Numbered from the stretch's first letter, positions 1-8,861 are shown. The stretch: DNA of 64,000 nucleotides from Chryseobacterium candidae (GCF_004916905.1 NZ_SDLV01000023.1:1-64000); one strand, 5' to 3'. Notes: generated from the letters alone by a model not told the origin. Translations and numbers: made by a program.

Positions 1-181
1 CCAAGCCTTAACTTTTTAACTTACACACTTTTCGGAATAGTGTCTTCAAAATACACTTATGATATGACATCACATTTACTTTAGGATTTACCTGCTATAT
101 TTCTAATCCAATAATTTTTATAAATAAAATTGGCGGATAATTCGCTTCACAAATTTACTGATTGATAATGAAATAAAAAAA

Positions 182-922
182 TCACTCAACAATGAGTTTA
201 TATGAACTATTTTCAACTTTGATAAAATAAGTTCCTTTCGAAATATCATTTATTAATAACACATCACTATTTAAAAGTAAATTTTTCACTAATTTACCTT
301 CAGCGTTGTATAACAAAATTCTCTCAATTTTTGATTTGAAGTGCAGGATTTCACCGCTTTTAACAGGATTTGGATAAAATGAGAAGTCATTAGTTTTACT
401 AAATTCATTTGTTGATAATGTTTCTGTGTAGCAAGTCCAAGAAAGATCATCAATAGCAACTCTCTGTCCTGTATTAGGATTTACAAGTTTAACAGTAATA
501 TTTCCTGCTACATTTATATTATCAATTGTTGTTGTCACAACTTCGGAATTAAAAGGTATTGTCCCAACCTGGATATCATTAATTTGCAGAATTAGGTTTC
601 CCGGATTTCCTGAAAATTTTAATTGTGTAGTGACAGTAAGACTTTTAATTCCTCCTGTAATAATAGAACTCGTAAGACTACCATTTCTGATAACAATTGC
701 TTTACTATTAATTGTTTGATCGGTTCGGGAATCAGAAGCCGTCCATGTGATATTATTATTTACCCAGCTGTTTGTTTCAAAAGAACTGGAGCTTGTAGGA
801 ATATTTTCAAAATTTTCTGATCCGCAAGAAAAGAACATTTTAAAATTCTGATCAGTAATTTCCTGATTGATTGAATTGCAGTAATCTGGATAGATTATAA
901 CCCTATATACGAAGGAAATCAC
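182..922 (-). pseudogene. N-terminally truncated T9SS-sorted secreted protein
   Basis: The frame encodes about 246 residues with no signal peptide, and its first in-frame start is only a GTG inside a neighbouring AraC remnant. The middle (from about residue 33, CGSENFENIP) resembles a beta-sandwich domain that I associate with extracellular Flavobacteriia enzymes such as secreted endonucleases; it ends in RVAIDDLSWTCY. The last 75 residues are a T9SS type-A sorting domain, visible as FYPNPVKSGEILHFKS, then LYNAEGKLVKN and a terminal KGTYFIKVENSSYKLIVE. The catalytic N-terminal part and the export signal are missing, and the break lies at about 900 to 922 where homology changes to an AraC fragment on the other strand. 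I infer a decayed 3' end of a longer gene; the exact parent family is uncertain. Confidence 0.6.
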
Positions 923-1112
923 AGTTCTCAGATTGTTATTTCTTTTAAAAGAATCTTAGAGCAGCATTATCGTGATCTGAGTTCGGGAAAAGCAGATCTA
1001 GCTTTTCGGGTACAATACTATGCTAGTGCGCTCAATCTTCACCCTAATTATCTAAGGTGTTATTAAAAGTAAAACAGGAAAAAACATTACCGCATGGATT
1101 GCGGAGAAGATA
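908..1112 (+). pseudogene. AraC-family regulator fragment, frameshifted
   Basis: Reading from 908 gives SFKRILEQHYRDLSSGKAD and then YYASALNLHPNYL, the segment leading into the first helix-turn-helix of AraC-type C-terminal domains. The frame then hits a TAA near 1061. Shifting frame restores VIKSKTGKNITAWIAEKI, the expected continuation, so about two bases have been lost (or one gained) at 1055 to 1060. Homology stops after AEKI, before the second helix-turn-helix, and nothing upstream of 908 matches. It is therefore broken at both ends and inside. It abuts the truncated T9SS gene on the opposite strand, which suggests a rearrangement joint. Confidence 0.7.
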
Positions 1113-1127
1113 CTTTTGGTGGTCAAT

Positions 1128-1154
1128 TTGAGCAGGAATACCCTGCTCAATTTT
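1128..1154 (+). terminator. Hairpin with short T run
   Basis: TTGAGCAGG and CCTGCTCAA form a nine-base-pair stem around a five-base loop, followed on the plus strand by TTTT. It lies just after the AraC remnant and also 14 bases beyond the stop of the minus-strand HTH gene, so it may end transcription from either side, though only the plus side has a T run. Confidence 0.5.
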
Positions 1155-1167
1155 GAGGGATTATAGA

Positions 1168-1518
1168 TTATATTTTGATATGATATAGTTTTTTCCATTT
1201 CGCAATAGTATTTCTACTAAGTTTATAAATACTGGCAATCTGGCTATTGTTTAGATTGAGTCTTTTTTGATGATGCAAAATTTTAAATATACTTTTTTCA
1301 TCATAGCAACGGTGCTTTTGATCAAATGACTCTGTATCTTTATCTCTTGTTTCAAAAATGATTTTGTTTAAAGAAATGACATCTAGTGTGCAGAAAGATT
1401 CCTTTTGTAAAAGACTTTTGCATAGATCAAACTTATCAGGAAATTTTTGCTGAATTAGATCCTTATAAATCTTCTGGTAGTTGGGAGCTGATATTATATT
1501 TTGTACTTTTCCATCCAT
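1168..1518 (-). CDS. Orphan helix-turn-helix protein B, copy 1
   Basis: A 116-residue protein of unknown role. The C-terminus (about residues 85 to 116) reads LNNSQIASIYKLSRNTIAKW, a transposase/Hin-like helix-turn-helix. The N-terminal half has a conserved block (TLDVISLNKIIFE) also present in the copy at 34463..34786 (TSLDVLVLNKIIFG). No DDE or other catalytic residues can be seen. It starts inside the last codons of the upstream gene (25-base overlap with 1494..1922), so the two are probably translationally coupled. The start at 1518 is the only in-frame ATG. Such proteins are often labelled transposase, but the absence of a catalytic domain argues for a DNA-binding regulator or an IS orfA-like relic. 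Function unknown. Confidence 0.7.
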   Translation of the reverse strand: MDGKVQNIISAPNYQKIYKDLIQQKFPDKFDLCKSLLQKESFCTLDVISLNKIIFETRDKDTESFDQKHRCYDEKSIFKILHHQKRLNLNNSQIASIYKLSRNTIAKWKKLYHIKI

Positions 1519-1922
1519 TTATATAAAGTTGTTTTAGGAATACCATATTCATTAATGATCTGAAGTTTTGTTTTCTTTTTTGTTTCTATTAATTCCAGAA
1601 TAAACAAGATCAGTTCACTGGTGTATATGTTCTTTCTTAAAAGAGGTAAGGCGTTACTATTTTTCTTTAAAGCCCTATTGATGTTTTGATTGGAATGAGG
1701 AGAATATAATATGAGGTGCTGTGTATACAGCCTGAAAAAATCATAATCTAACAATTTACTCCAGCGTAAAAGGAGTTCAGAGTCTAAACCTTTCTGATAG
1801 TACATTTTTTCTATCTCAGCTTCTGTACACTTTAAAAAATTACAGATACGGGACATTTCTATCTCGCTTTCAGTAACTCTTAATTGAATAAGTTTTCCAA
1901 TATGTATGTTTTTAAAATTCAT
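1494..1922 (-). CDS. Orphan helix-turn-helix protein A, copy 1
   Basis: A 142-residue protein with two DNA-binding-like segments. Residues 6 to 70 (HIGKLIQLRV, ICNFLKCTEAEIEKMY, LLLRWSKLLDYDFFRLY) look like an XRE-type helix-turn-helix, and the C-terminus (LQIINEYGIPKTTLYKWMEK) is a transposase-like helix-turn-helix. A paralogue lies at 33944..34357, with the blocks HIG.LI, SKLL.YDFFRLY.QHLILYSP and IPKTTLYKW.EKY conserved. The gene overlaps the start of partner B by 25 bases. It follows the 712-residue surface-protein gene on the same strand, but a terminator hairpin at 2049..2084 separates them. A regulator of nearby surface genes, or a domesticated transposition accessory protein, are both possible; neither is proven. 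Confidence 0.75.
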   Translation of the reverse strand: MNFKNIHIGKLIQLRVTESEIEMSRICNFLKCTEAEIEKMYYQKGLDSELLLRWSKLLDYDFFRLYTQHLILYSPHSNQNINRALKKNSNALPLLRKNIYTSELILFILELIETKKKTKLQIINEYGIPKTTLYKWMEKYKI

Positions 1923-2044
1923 AATAATATTTAGTCGTTTTTATTGATATATGGACTGACAGAAGTATGGAAAAATTTATGAATTAAGTATATATACTAT
2001 ACAGGAACTTGTCTCAGTGTCCATAAATTTTAATTTAATGAAAA

Positions 2045-2086
2045 ATTATTGCAGAGGCGGGATATTTCTATTCTACCTCTGCAAAA
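2045..2086 (-). terminator. Terminator after the 712-residue surface-protein gene
   Basis: TTGCAGAGG and CCTCTGCAA (2049..2057 and 2076..2084) can form a stem extended by G-T pairs; on the minus strand it is followed by TAATTTTTC. It sits about 100 bases after the stop at 2188. Confidence 0.65.
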
Positions 2087-2187
2087 ATTCTCCATCATTC
2101 GTATTATTAGTAAGAAAATATTGTTGTTATAATTCTAAGGTGCATTTTGATTTTTCTGAAATTGTCCCTTCCAGATAATCAAAGCCT

Positions 2188-4326
2188 TTACAAAGGCATA
2201 TAAGTCACAAAAATTGAAGAACCTGGCGCTGTCTGGTATCGCTGGTTACCTTCTCTTACACATATGGATTCGGTTGATATTACTTGCCCCTGATTTAAAA
2301 TTACTGTTTTTGTGAAATTAGCCGTTGCTGCTCCTTCACTCCATCGGTCTCCTATCTGCTGAAATCCATTTCCTGCTACCGTTAACTGTATACTACAGCC
2401 TCTTCCGGATCCCGGAGCGGAACTGTATGGAACATTGGCAAACATGCCCCAAACCTCTATACTATAGATGCCATTTTTTTTCACCCGGAACTTATTGCTA
2501 TCTATCCTTTCAATATAAGCGGAGTAAATTTTATTTGTCACGTTCAAATTCAATTCCCTATGAACATTATCGGCATTTCTCCAAACATAACTATTACTTG
2601 ATGCATACAATGCAAAAGATGGGGATGGCGGCAGATCGAGCCCTTTTTTCTTCACTGTACCATCATTAGCGATTACAAGAATTTTATCATCACTATCGCC
2701 ATTGGGTACATTTCTCAGTTTTGCTGTTCCGTTTATATCTAGTCTTTCATCCGGGGCAGATACTCCAATTCCTACATTTCCATTATTTTGGACTGTGAGT
2801 TGTTTGGTATTGGATGCATTTGATAATACTAAAATAGGTTCGGATGCTACACTGTTGACCACAGACAAACCGGCCCCTGTCCAGTTGGAACCTACTGCCA
2901 ATTTTTCAGAAATTCTAGCATTTCCCATCACATCTAGTTTTTGGAGAGGACTGCCCGTACCAATGCCCAATCTTCCTTCCGAGCTCAAAACCATATTTTG
3001 ATTATCGGCGTCATTGACAGAAAAACGAAGATCCGCAAGTGTATTTGAACCATTTCCCACATAGGTTGCTCTGATACCCGCCAGATATTTATTGGAACCT
3101 CCAACTTTACCACTGAAATTAATCTTACCAACAATTTGATTGGTAGGAAGGTTTGTTCCATTATTATCCATATGAAGGTAAATTTCAGATGGACTGCTAT
3201 TTTTAGATCTAATTCCTATTGTCGAAGACGGACCTTCAAAAAACATATTTTTTCCATCAAGATTTACAGTTCTGTCACTGGTAAGGGTACCATTTGTGTT
3301 GTAAATGTTGGTATCAATATCTGACTTGAGAGTGGAAACATTCACTTTTTTTCCTGTACCATCATCAGATAATATCATTATGCGGTCGGTCGGTTGCAGA
3401 TTAGTTGCTCCGGGAACGTTTCTTAATCGTATATTTCCATCTACATCCAGTTTCTGTGAAGGAGAATTCGTATTAATTCCAACATTACCGCCATCTTGAA
3501 CATACATTCTGTAAATATTGTCAGAACTTGCAAGCCCCAATATGGGCTCTGCAGCAATATTATTTTTGACATATAGGGCTGCAGAGGTGTAATTGGCACC
3601 AATAGCAACTTTATCAGCTTTTGCAATTCCATTGACATCCAGTTTTTGTGAAGGAGAAGAAGTTCCTATTCCAACATTACCGCCATCTTGAACATACATT
3701 CTGTAAATATTGTCAGAACTTGCAAGCCCCAATATGGGCTCTGCAGCAATATTATTTTTGACATATAGGGCTGCAGAGGTGTAATTGGCACCAATAGCAA
3801 CTTTATCAGCTTTTGCAATTCCGTTGACATCCAGTTTTTGTGAAGGAGAAGAAGTTCCTATTCCTGTATTGCCGTTGTCTTTTACAACAAAATCTGCCCC
3901 GGTTGCTCTTGTATTTCCACTTGAAGAAGCTCCCAGTTTAACCATTGCATTGGTGGGATCGTCAATAAAAGCGTCGGGAGTAGGGTCGCTGGATTTCATG
4001 TCTGTTTGCATTTTAACCCATTTATTGCCATCAAAGTAATAAAAACCCTGAGAGGTAACAGCAGCGGTTTTTATGGTAGGTGATGATGATACTGCTGTGG
4101 TGGCATATATGATTGTTCCTATATGCTCTGTACCATATAAGTTATCTTTGAGTTTTAGCTGATCTCCTGTCAGCTTTGGCACTATAATACCATCTGTTTT
4201 TGATAGATCACTGGCAGATGATCTTACATCCAAGGTTGCATTTGGAGTTGCTGTATTTACCCCAATTTGGGAATAAGTTGTAATACTGCTGAAAAGGAGA
4301 ACAAGTCGTGTTAAATTTTTTTTCAT
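2188..4326 (-). CDS. Secreted tail-fibre-like surface protein, VGINT family
   Basis: A 712-residue exported protein. Residues 1 to about 20 are a signal peptide (MKKNLTRLVLLFSSITTYSQ), followed by the family motif IGVNTATPNATLDV. The body has at least five copies of a GIGT.SP..KLDV.G.A motif, as in phage tail fibres and other trimeric fibre proteins, each followed by a segment of about 50 residues. Two successive segments are nearly identical (64-residue period). The last 140 residues (from LYASSNSYVWRNADN to IFVTYMPL) look like a C1q/TNF-type jelly-roll domain. No T9SS sorting domain is visible, so the attachment route is unclear. It is the first of three minus-strand paralogues (with 4456..5334 and 5500..6276). 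An adhesin or surface-fibre role is inferred from the fold only. Confidence 0.8.
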   Translation of the reverse strand: MKKNLTRLVLLFSSITTYSQIGVNTATPNATLDVRSSASDLSKTDGIIVPKLTGDQLKLKDNLYGTEHIGTIIYATTAVSSSPTIKTAAVTSQGFYYFDGNKWVKMQTDMKSSDPTPDAFIDDPTNAMVKLGASSSGNTRATGADFVVKDNGNTGIGTSSPSQKLDVNGIAKADKVAIGANYTSAALYVKNNIAAEPILGLASSDNIYRMYVQDGGNVGIGTSSPSQKLDVNGIAKADKVAIGANYTSAALYVKNNIAAEPILGLASSDNIYRMYVQDGGNVGINTNSPSQKLDVDGNIRLRNVPGATNLQPTDRIMILSDDGTGKKVNVSTLKSDIDTNIYNTNGTLTSDRTVNLDGKNMFFEGPSSTIGIRSKNSSPSEIYLHMDNNGTNLPTNQIVGKINFSGKVGGSNKYLAGIRATYVGNGSNTLADLRFSVNDADNQNMVLSSEGRLGIGTGSPLQKLDVMGNARISEKLAVGSNWTGAGLSVVNSVASEPILVLSNASNTKQLTVQNNGNVGIGVSAPDERLDINGTAKLRNVPNGDSDDKILVIANDGTVKKKGLDLPPSPSFALYASSNSYVWRNADNVHRELNLNVTNKIYSAYIERIDSNKFRVKKNGIYSIEVWGMFANVPYSSAPGSGRGCSIQLTVAGNGFQQIGDRWSEGAATANFTKTVILNQGQVISTESICVREGNQRYQTAPGSSIFVTYMPL
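3479..3862 (-). repeat. Tandem 192-bp repeat inside the surface-protein gene
   Basis: Two adjacent units, 3479..3670 and 3671..3862, are almost identical at DNA level; I saw one substitution (CCATTGACATCC against CCGTTGACATCC). Each encodes 64 residues containing YTSAALYVKNNIAAEPILGL and VGIGTSSPSQKLDVNG. The other repeats in the gene are diverged, so this duplication is recent or is maintained by recombination. Confidence 0.9.
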
Positions 4327-4455
4327 TTTTTGTCTTAGAATCGTTTGTGTAGTTTTTATAAAAGCTTGTTTTCACAAGTTGAAGAATGACTCTTTTAAGT
4401 CTGAAATAATGATCTTATGTGTTTTAGTTTTAAAATTTTGTTTATAAATTATTTT

Positions 4456-5334
4456 TTATAATGGTTTTTTGAATGTCTGTACACTCATATTAGATTTTCC
4501 CCAGTTGTAATTTTCGCCGGAAGCAGAAGCCATATTATATTTAACTGTGCATGGAGAAGAAGTTATAGTTCCTGATTTAAATTCAAGATATCCATTGAGA
4601 CTGTATGTTATATTTAATGAGTTTGTAGAATTATTAACGATTTGCTCTGTGTATGACGCTGTAACAGTACTGACCTGTGCACTTGTTGATAAATTTGGAA
4701 AAGAGAATTTTCTCGAGCCTGCAGGTCTCTCAACCCCATTTTTAAGGAATCTTATTCCATAATAATTTAATACATTATTGGCACATTGGGAGTTGCCATC
4801 CATGCCTAGAGGGACGGAATAATTTACAGCAATCATTGTTGAAGTATTAGGAGGAATTACAATTAGTTGACTCATTCCTATATCTATATTATTGATTTTT
4901 TGTTCAGTGGTCCATGTACCTTCAATGTTTCTTAATACTGGAGAAGTTGCAGTTACGGAGTAAATGTCATCCAAAGCAAATTTTTCTGCTGGTTGAAGTG
5001 ATTTTACATCTACTTTCTTTGCAGTACCATCTTCCTGTAATACCATTATCTTATCTGTAGTCACAACTGAATTGCTTTCCGGTACGGTTCTAAATCTTAC
5101 ATTTCCATTTACATCCAGGTTTTGTGATGGAGATATGATACCTATCCCAACGTGTCCGTTTTCAGTCACAACGACATCATTTTTTTCTTCTGTAGTTGAT
5201 GGAATATTTGTGGGATGGTTGTCTTTTTTTCCATCAATATGGAAAACTGTTTGTGGGTTACTTGTATTGATTCCTACCTGTGAATAAACTGTAACTGATA
5301 ATAGTGTAATTATCAAATAATTAATTTTTTTCAT
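4456..5334 (-). CDS. Secreted VGINT-family protein, paralogue of the next gene
   Basis: A 292-residue exported protein. The signal peptide MKKINYLIITLLSVTVYS is followed by QVGINTSNPQTVFHIDG and by GIGIISPSQNLDVNG (about residues 62 to 77). The rest, about residues 115 to 292, contains no recognised catalytic motif and resembles a beta-rich C-terminal domain. Its first 50 residues are nearly identical to those of 5500..6276, and the promoter regions of the two genes match too, but the C-terminal parts are unrelated. This points to duplication followed by domain replacement. Two copies of AGGTGTTACA lie about 55 to 75 bases upstream of the start. Function unknown; surface or extracellular location is inferred. 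Confidence 0.75.
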   Translation of the reverse strand: MKKINYLIITLLSVTVYSQVGINTSNPQTVFHIDGKKDNHPTNIPSTTEEKNDVVVTENGHVGIGIISPSQNLDVNGNVRFRTVPESNSVVTTDKIMVLQEDGTAKKVDVKSLQPAEKFALDDIYSVTATSPVLRNIEGTWTTEQKINNIDIGMSQLIVIPPNTSTMIAVNYSVPLGMDGNSQCANNVLNYYGIRFLKNGVERPAGSRKFSFPNLSTSAQVSTVTASYTEQIVNNSTNSLNITYSLNGYLEFKSGTITSSPCTVKYNMASASGENYNWGKSNMSVQTFKKPL

Positions 5335-5390
5335 ATGCTTTTATTTAGAGTTACAAATCTTTATATTTTTTTTTATATGATGAAAAAACA

Positions 5391-5411
5391 AGGTGTTACA
5401 TAGGTGTTACA
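5391..5411. promoter_or_regulatory. Direct repeat AGGTGTTACA, 11-base period
   Basis: AGGTGTTACA occurs at 5391..5400 and 5402..5411, one helical turn apart, upstream of the minus-strand gene starting at 5334. A degenerate copy of the same pair lies upstream of the paralogue at 6332..6352. This spacing is typical of a tandem regulator-binding site; the regulator is unknown. Confidence 0.5.
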
Positions 5412-5499
5412 AAATTATAACTAACTGAAAATCAAAACACTTTTTATTCTTTTTGGGAAAATATGATTCGAATAATTTGTGCCGTTGACAATACTTTGC

Positions 5500-6276
5500 T
5501 TAGTATGCAGGTACAGCGTAACAGTAATTTTCACCATAATTTCCACGCGTTGAGGGGATTGGATTAGTACCTATAGAGGTATAGTCTTTTGTTCTTAAAT
5601 AAAGACGAGTTACAGAAGAACCATTTATTTCAACCGGAATTGTTCCGCTTAAAAAAGTATATCTGTTATTAGCCGCACTATTAACAGTTAACCAGCCAGA
5701 AACAAGTTTTGATGATAAAAAATTAAAACCACTTTCCACATTAGATGTAGAGCTACTGCTCAATGTCATCCTAATCCAGGTGTTATTAGCAGCTGATGTT
5801 TGATTAGAAAGAAATAATTGACCGATATAAATTATCCATCTGCCTTTAGGGAGATCAATATAAGTATTTAAATATGTATCACTTGGAACATCGTATGGTG
5901 TTTGAGCATCACCAATATAAGTACTAAATTTAATTGGTGTCAAAGGATTATTAATCCATGTGCCTTTTCCATTTTCATCACTGCTTAAAAGTCTTCCTGT
6001 TCCCTGGCTTCCATCCTGCATTTGGAAAGCTCCATATGTTTGGTCACTAATTATATGTATTTTAGCAGAGGGACTTATAGTTCCTATCCCCATATTACCG
6101 GACGAGGTCACAACAACATCATTTTTTTGTTGTGTAGTTGATGGAACATTTGTTGGGTGATTGTCTTTTTTTCCATCAATATGAAAAACTGTTTGTGGGT
6201 TACTTGTATTTATTCCTACCTGTGAATAAACTGTAACTGATAATAGGATCGTTATAAAATAATTAATTTTTTTCAT
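5500..6276 (-). CDS. Secreted VGINT-family protein
   Basis: A 258-residue exported protein with signal peptide MKKINYFITILLSVTVYS, then QVGINTSNPQTVFHIDG and MGIGTISPSAKIHI (about residues 60 to 73). The remainder (TPYDVPSDTYLNTYIDLPKG through SSVTRLYLRTKDYTS) reads as a beta-sandwich of unknown function. The first 50 residues and the 5' flank are shared with 4456..5334; the C-terminal region is not. The gene is divergent from the TPR-HTH regulator at 6473, with 196 bases between them, so the regulator could act on this promoter. No T9SS sorting domain is visible. Confidence 0.75.
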   Translation of the reverse strand: MKKINYFITILLSVTVYSQVGINTSNPQTVFHIDGKKDNHPTNVPSTTQQKNDVVVTSSGNMGIGTISPSAKIHIISDQTYGAFQMQDGSQGTGRLLSSDENGKGTWINNPLTPIKFSTYIGDAQTPYDVPSDTYLNTYIDLPKGRWIIYIGQLFLSNQTSAANNTWIRMTLSSSSTSNVESGFNFLSSKLVSGWLTVNSAANNRYTFLSGTIPVEINGSSVTRLYLRTKDYTSIGTNPIPSTRGNYGENYCYAVPAY

Positions 6277-6331
6277 ATGCTTTCATTTAGTGTTGCAAAT
6301 AATTATTTTTTTTTTGTACGATGAAAAAATA

Positions 6332-6352
6332 AGGTATTACATAGATGTTACA
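6332..6352. promoter_or_regulatory. Degenerate direct repeat AGGTATTACA/AGATGTTACA
   Basis: The two half-sites at 6332..6341 and 6343..6352 have the same 11-base period and the same position relative to the gene start as the pair at 5391..5411. They lie in the divergent region between the surface-protein gene and the TPR-HTH gene. Confidence 0.4.
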
Positions 6353-6472
6353 AAAGCGTAAGTATCTGATAATCATATTTTGTTTTTCAGGATTAATTTC
6401 TTTGCAACAATGTTTTTAGATTATAAAATGCTACTTTTGCAAACAAGAAACGAATAAAAACAACCAGAATAT

Positions 6473-7948
6473 ATGATGAGATTTTTATCTTTTATAATTT
6501 TTCTGTCAGGGATTTCCTATGCGCAAATTGGAGCAGTCAAAAAAATAGATTCCTTATTGTCTTTATCTGCTAATTATGAATTTAAGGATGGGCTTCAATC
6601 ACTCAAATATGCAAAACAGGCAAGTATACTTGCAGAAAGTATTAATGATAATGAGTTGCTATTTGGAACATATTTACAGATGGCTGATTGTCTTTACACC
6701 CTGGATATGTTCGATAAAAGTTTAGAATATATAAAGAATATTGAAAAAAAAAATATTCTAAATAATCCAATAAAAAGGGCAAGATTGAAAGAAGTAAAAT
6801 CAAATAATTTTGAAGCTTTAGGACTTGATGAGCTTAATTTAAAAGAGCTCAATGAGATTCTTGAAATTCTTTCTTCCAATGAAACAAATGATGCCCGAGA
6901 AATAAAAGCTCGTGTTTATGCTTATTTATCAAATTATTATGAAGTGAAGGGGGATTTTAAAAAAGCTGACGAATATATAAATAAAACGCTAAAACTTAAT
7001 AAAGAAATTTTGAAGCCAAAGCCTATAGATACTTTTATTGCGAAAGCTTATATCTGTTTAGCGCTTAAAAAGACGGATTCTGCTTTTTATTTTATTAATA
7101 AGTCATTTGATTCTCAGAAAGTAAAAGGTAAATATTCCTTTAAATATACATTATACATGGTATTAGCTGATTATTATTATTATAAAGAAAACTATCCACT
7201 GGCTTTAATTAATTATCAGAAGACGTTAAATGACATGGCAAGTTTTAATATTAAAGATACGGAGTGCTCAATGATGGTTAAAGAAAAAATATATAAAATA
7301 TATGGAAAGTTAAATGATAGGAGAAATGAGCAGAAATACCTGAATGAGTTTAAGAATGAATTGAGTACGTATAACCACGAAAATAATAAAGGATTACAAA
7401 AAGCCGTAAATTTAATTCTTGATGAAAAAGATAATGAAAAGAAAGTAATAAAAAAGAAAAATAAAATTATTTTTTTTCTCATAGGAGGATTATCTACTTT
7501 GGCTATAGCTTATCTCTATTTAAGGAACAGAAAAATATATAAGAGAAAAAGAGATGTTTTGGTGGAAAAAGAAAAGCTTATTAAAAAAAATAGGGAATTG
7601 GAAGGCCAAAAAAAAGAATTAAATAAAAAAGCTTATCAAAACCAATTTAATGAATTAATATCCTTGGCTAAAAACAATAACCCGGAGTTTCTGATCCTGT
7701 TTGAAGAAATGTATCCAATTTTCACGGCTAATCTGAAACAATTAAATCCTCATGTTAGAAATTCAGAACTCTTTTTCTGTGCATTGGCTTTTATGAACTT
7801 TTCAACTAAGGAGATCTCTAATTATACTTTTGTTTCTGTTGCTGCGGTACAATTGCGCAAACACAGGATCAGAAAAAAATATAATATACCTTCTCATGAA
7901 GATTTTAATACCTGGATGAAATCGGTGGAGCAAATGCAATTAATGTAG
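6473..7948 (+). CDS. TPR-repeat membrane protein with C-terminal LuxR-like HTH
   Basis: A 491-residue protein. A signal-like N-terminus (RFLSFIIFLSGISYAQ) is followed by TPR-type helical repeats over about residues 25 to 300 (for example ARVYAYLSNYYEVKGDFKKA). One membrane segment lies near residues 329 to 348 (IIFFLIGGLSTLAIAYLYL), then a basic coiled segment and a C-terminal helix-turn-helix (STKEISNYTFVSVAAVQLRK, then HRIRKKYNIP). This layout, with periplasmic TPRs, one membrane span and a cytoplasmic HTH, is a known Bacteroidetes regulator type thought to sense envelope or extracellular cues. It is divergent from the VGINT gene at 6276, which suggests, but does not show, that it controls the surface genes. 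Confidence 0.8.
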   Translation: MMRFLSFIIFLSGISYAQIGAVKKIDSLLSLSANYEFKDGLQSLKYAKQASILAESINDNELLFGTYLQMADCLYTLDMFDKSLEYIKNIEKKNILNNPIKRARLKEVKSNNFEALGLDELNLKELNEILEILSSNETNDAREIKARVYAYLSNYYEVKGDFKKADEYINKTLKLNKEILKPKPIDTFIAKAYICLALKKTDSAFYFINKSFDSQKVKGKYSFKYTLYMVLADYYYYKENYPLALINYQKTLNDMASFNIKDTECSMMVKEKIYKIYGKLNDRRNEQKYLNEFKNELSTYNHENNKGLQKAVNLILDEKDNEKKVIKKKNKIIFFLIGGLSTLAIAYLYLRNRKIYKRKRDVLVEKEKLIKKNRELEGQKKELNKKAYQNQFNELISLAKNNNPEFLILFEEMYPIFTANLKQLNPHVRNSELFFCALAFMNFSTKEISNYTFVSVAAVQLRKHRIRKKYNIPSHEDFNTWMKSVEQMQLM

Positions 7949-8175
7949 TCATTGAATATAAGGGTCTAAAATAATCTAAAAGTGCTCAAAAAGGACATGA
8001 ATTTAGAATCTAGCTGTTAAGAAAATAGTGGATGTTTTAATTTTTTTACATTATCTTTATATTTTTGCTCTTTTGTATAAAATGTAGATCATGCAAAAAG
8101 TAAAATTACGAAAGCTTAAAATGAGAATAGGCTTAAGGTTAAGTATATGGGATTGTTTATTTTTCATATGAAAAA

Positions 8176-8452
8176 CCTAATATTATTGGACTTCGATCTG
8201 TAGCTTACCGTGTTGATTAATTACACTTTTCAGCCAACTATTTTGGTGATCTCATCAAGAAAGAAACAGGAAAACAGCACAAGAATATATTCAGAATAAA
8301 ATTATTGATGTTACCAAGGAAAGAATTTTCAATTTTGATAAATACATTGCTCAGATTGTTTACGAATTAGGATTTAAATATCCACAGTATTTTATCAGAC
8401 TTTCAAGCAAAGAACAGGTATCACTCCCCATGAATATAAAAGTTTTAATTAG
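8176..8452 (+). pseudogene. Broken AraC-family regulator, C-terminal part
   Basis: In pieces the DNA encodes the full AraC DNA-binding domain: SVAYRVD, then an in-frame TAA, then LHFSANYFGDLIKKETGK, a frameshift near 8275, KTAQEYIQNKIIDVTKERIF through IAQIVYELGFKYPQYF, a second frameshift near 8400, and LFKQRTGITPHEYKSFN with a stop at 8450..8452. At least one nonsense change and two frameshifts show it is dead. Parts upstream of 8176 are not recognisable. Confidence 0.75.
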
Positions 8453-8738
8453 AAAAATTAGCGCTTAAAAAAATAGCCGCTAAATCTGCCTTATCATATT
8501 TAAATTTATAGGATTAGATACAGGCTTGACAATCGTTATTCAATTAAATGATAACCAATCACTAATCCCACAATTTAATTCAAACTTTTTGAATATTATT
8601 TAAGCTCTTCAAAACGTTATCTATGTATTTTAATAAATGATAATGTTTCGTTAAGCCAACAAGATAAAATTATTTAATTCTGTAATCCTTTCTAAATCCT
8701 CCATTAAATGTTTCGATAATCCTTCGGCTATGGGTACA

Positions 8739-8775
8739 AAAAACCTCTGAAATCATTTGATTTTCAGAGGTTTTT
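8739..8775. terminator. Strong bidirectional hairpin
   Basis: AAAAACCTCTGAAA (8739..8752) pairs with TTTCAGAGGTTTTT (8762..8775), giving a 14-base-pair stem that has A tracts on one side and T tracts on the other. It looks like a bidirectional rho-independent terminator, now isolated among decayed genes. Confidence 0.65.
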
Positions 8776-8861
8776 GCTTTTTAGGGTATCAAAAAGGGGA
8801 CTATTATTTTCTATTATTTAATTTATGTAGTATAATAGGGATCAAGCGCAAAATTTGGGGA

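Noticed and set aside
8715..8738. A tRNA-3'-end-like string (TTCGATA...TATGGGTAC)
   Set aside because: The bases before TTCGATA do not form a T-stem with those after it, and no other tRNA arm is present, so neither a tRNA nor an attachment site can be supported.
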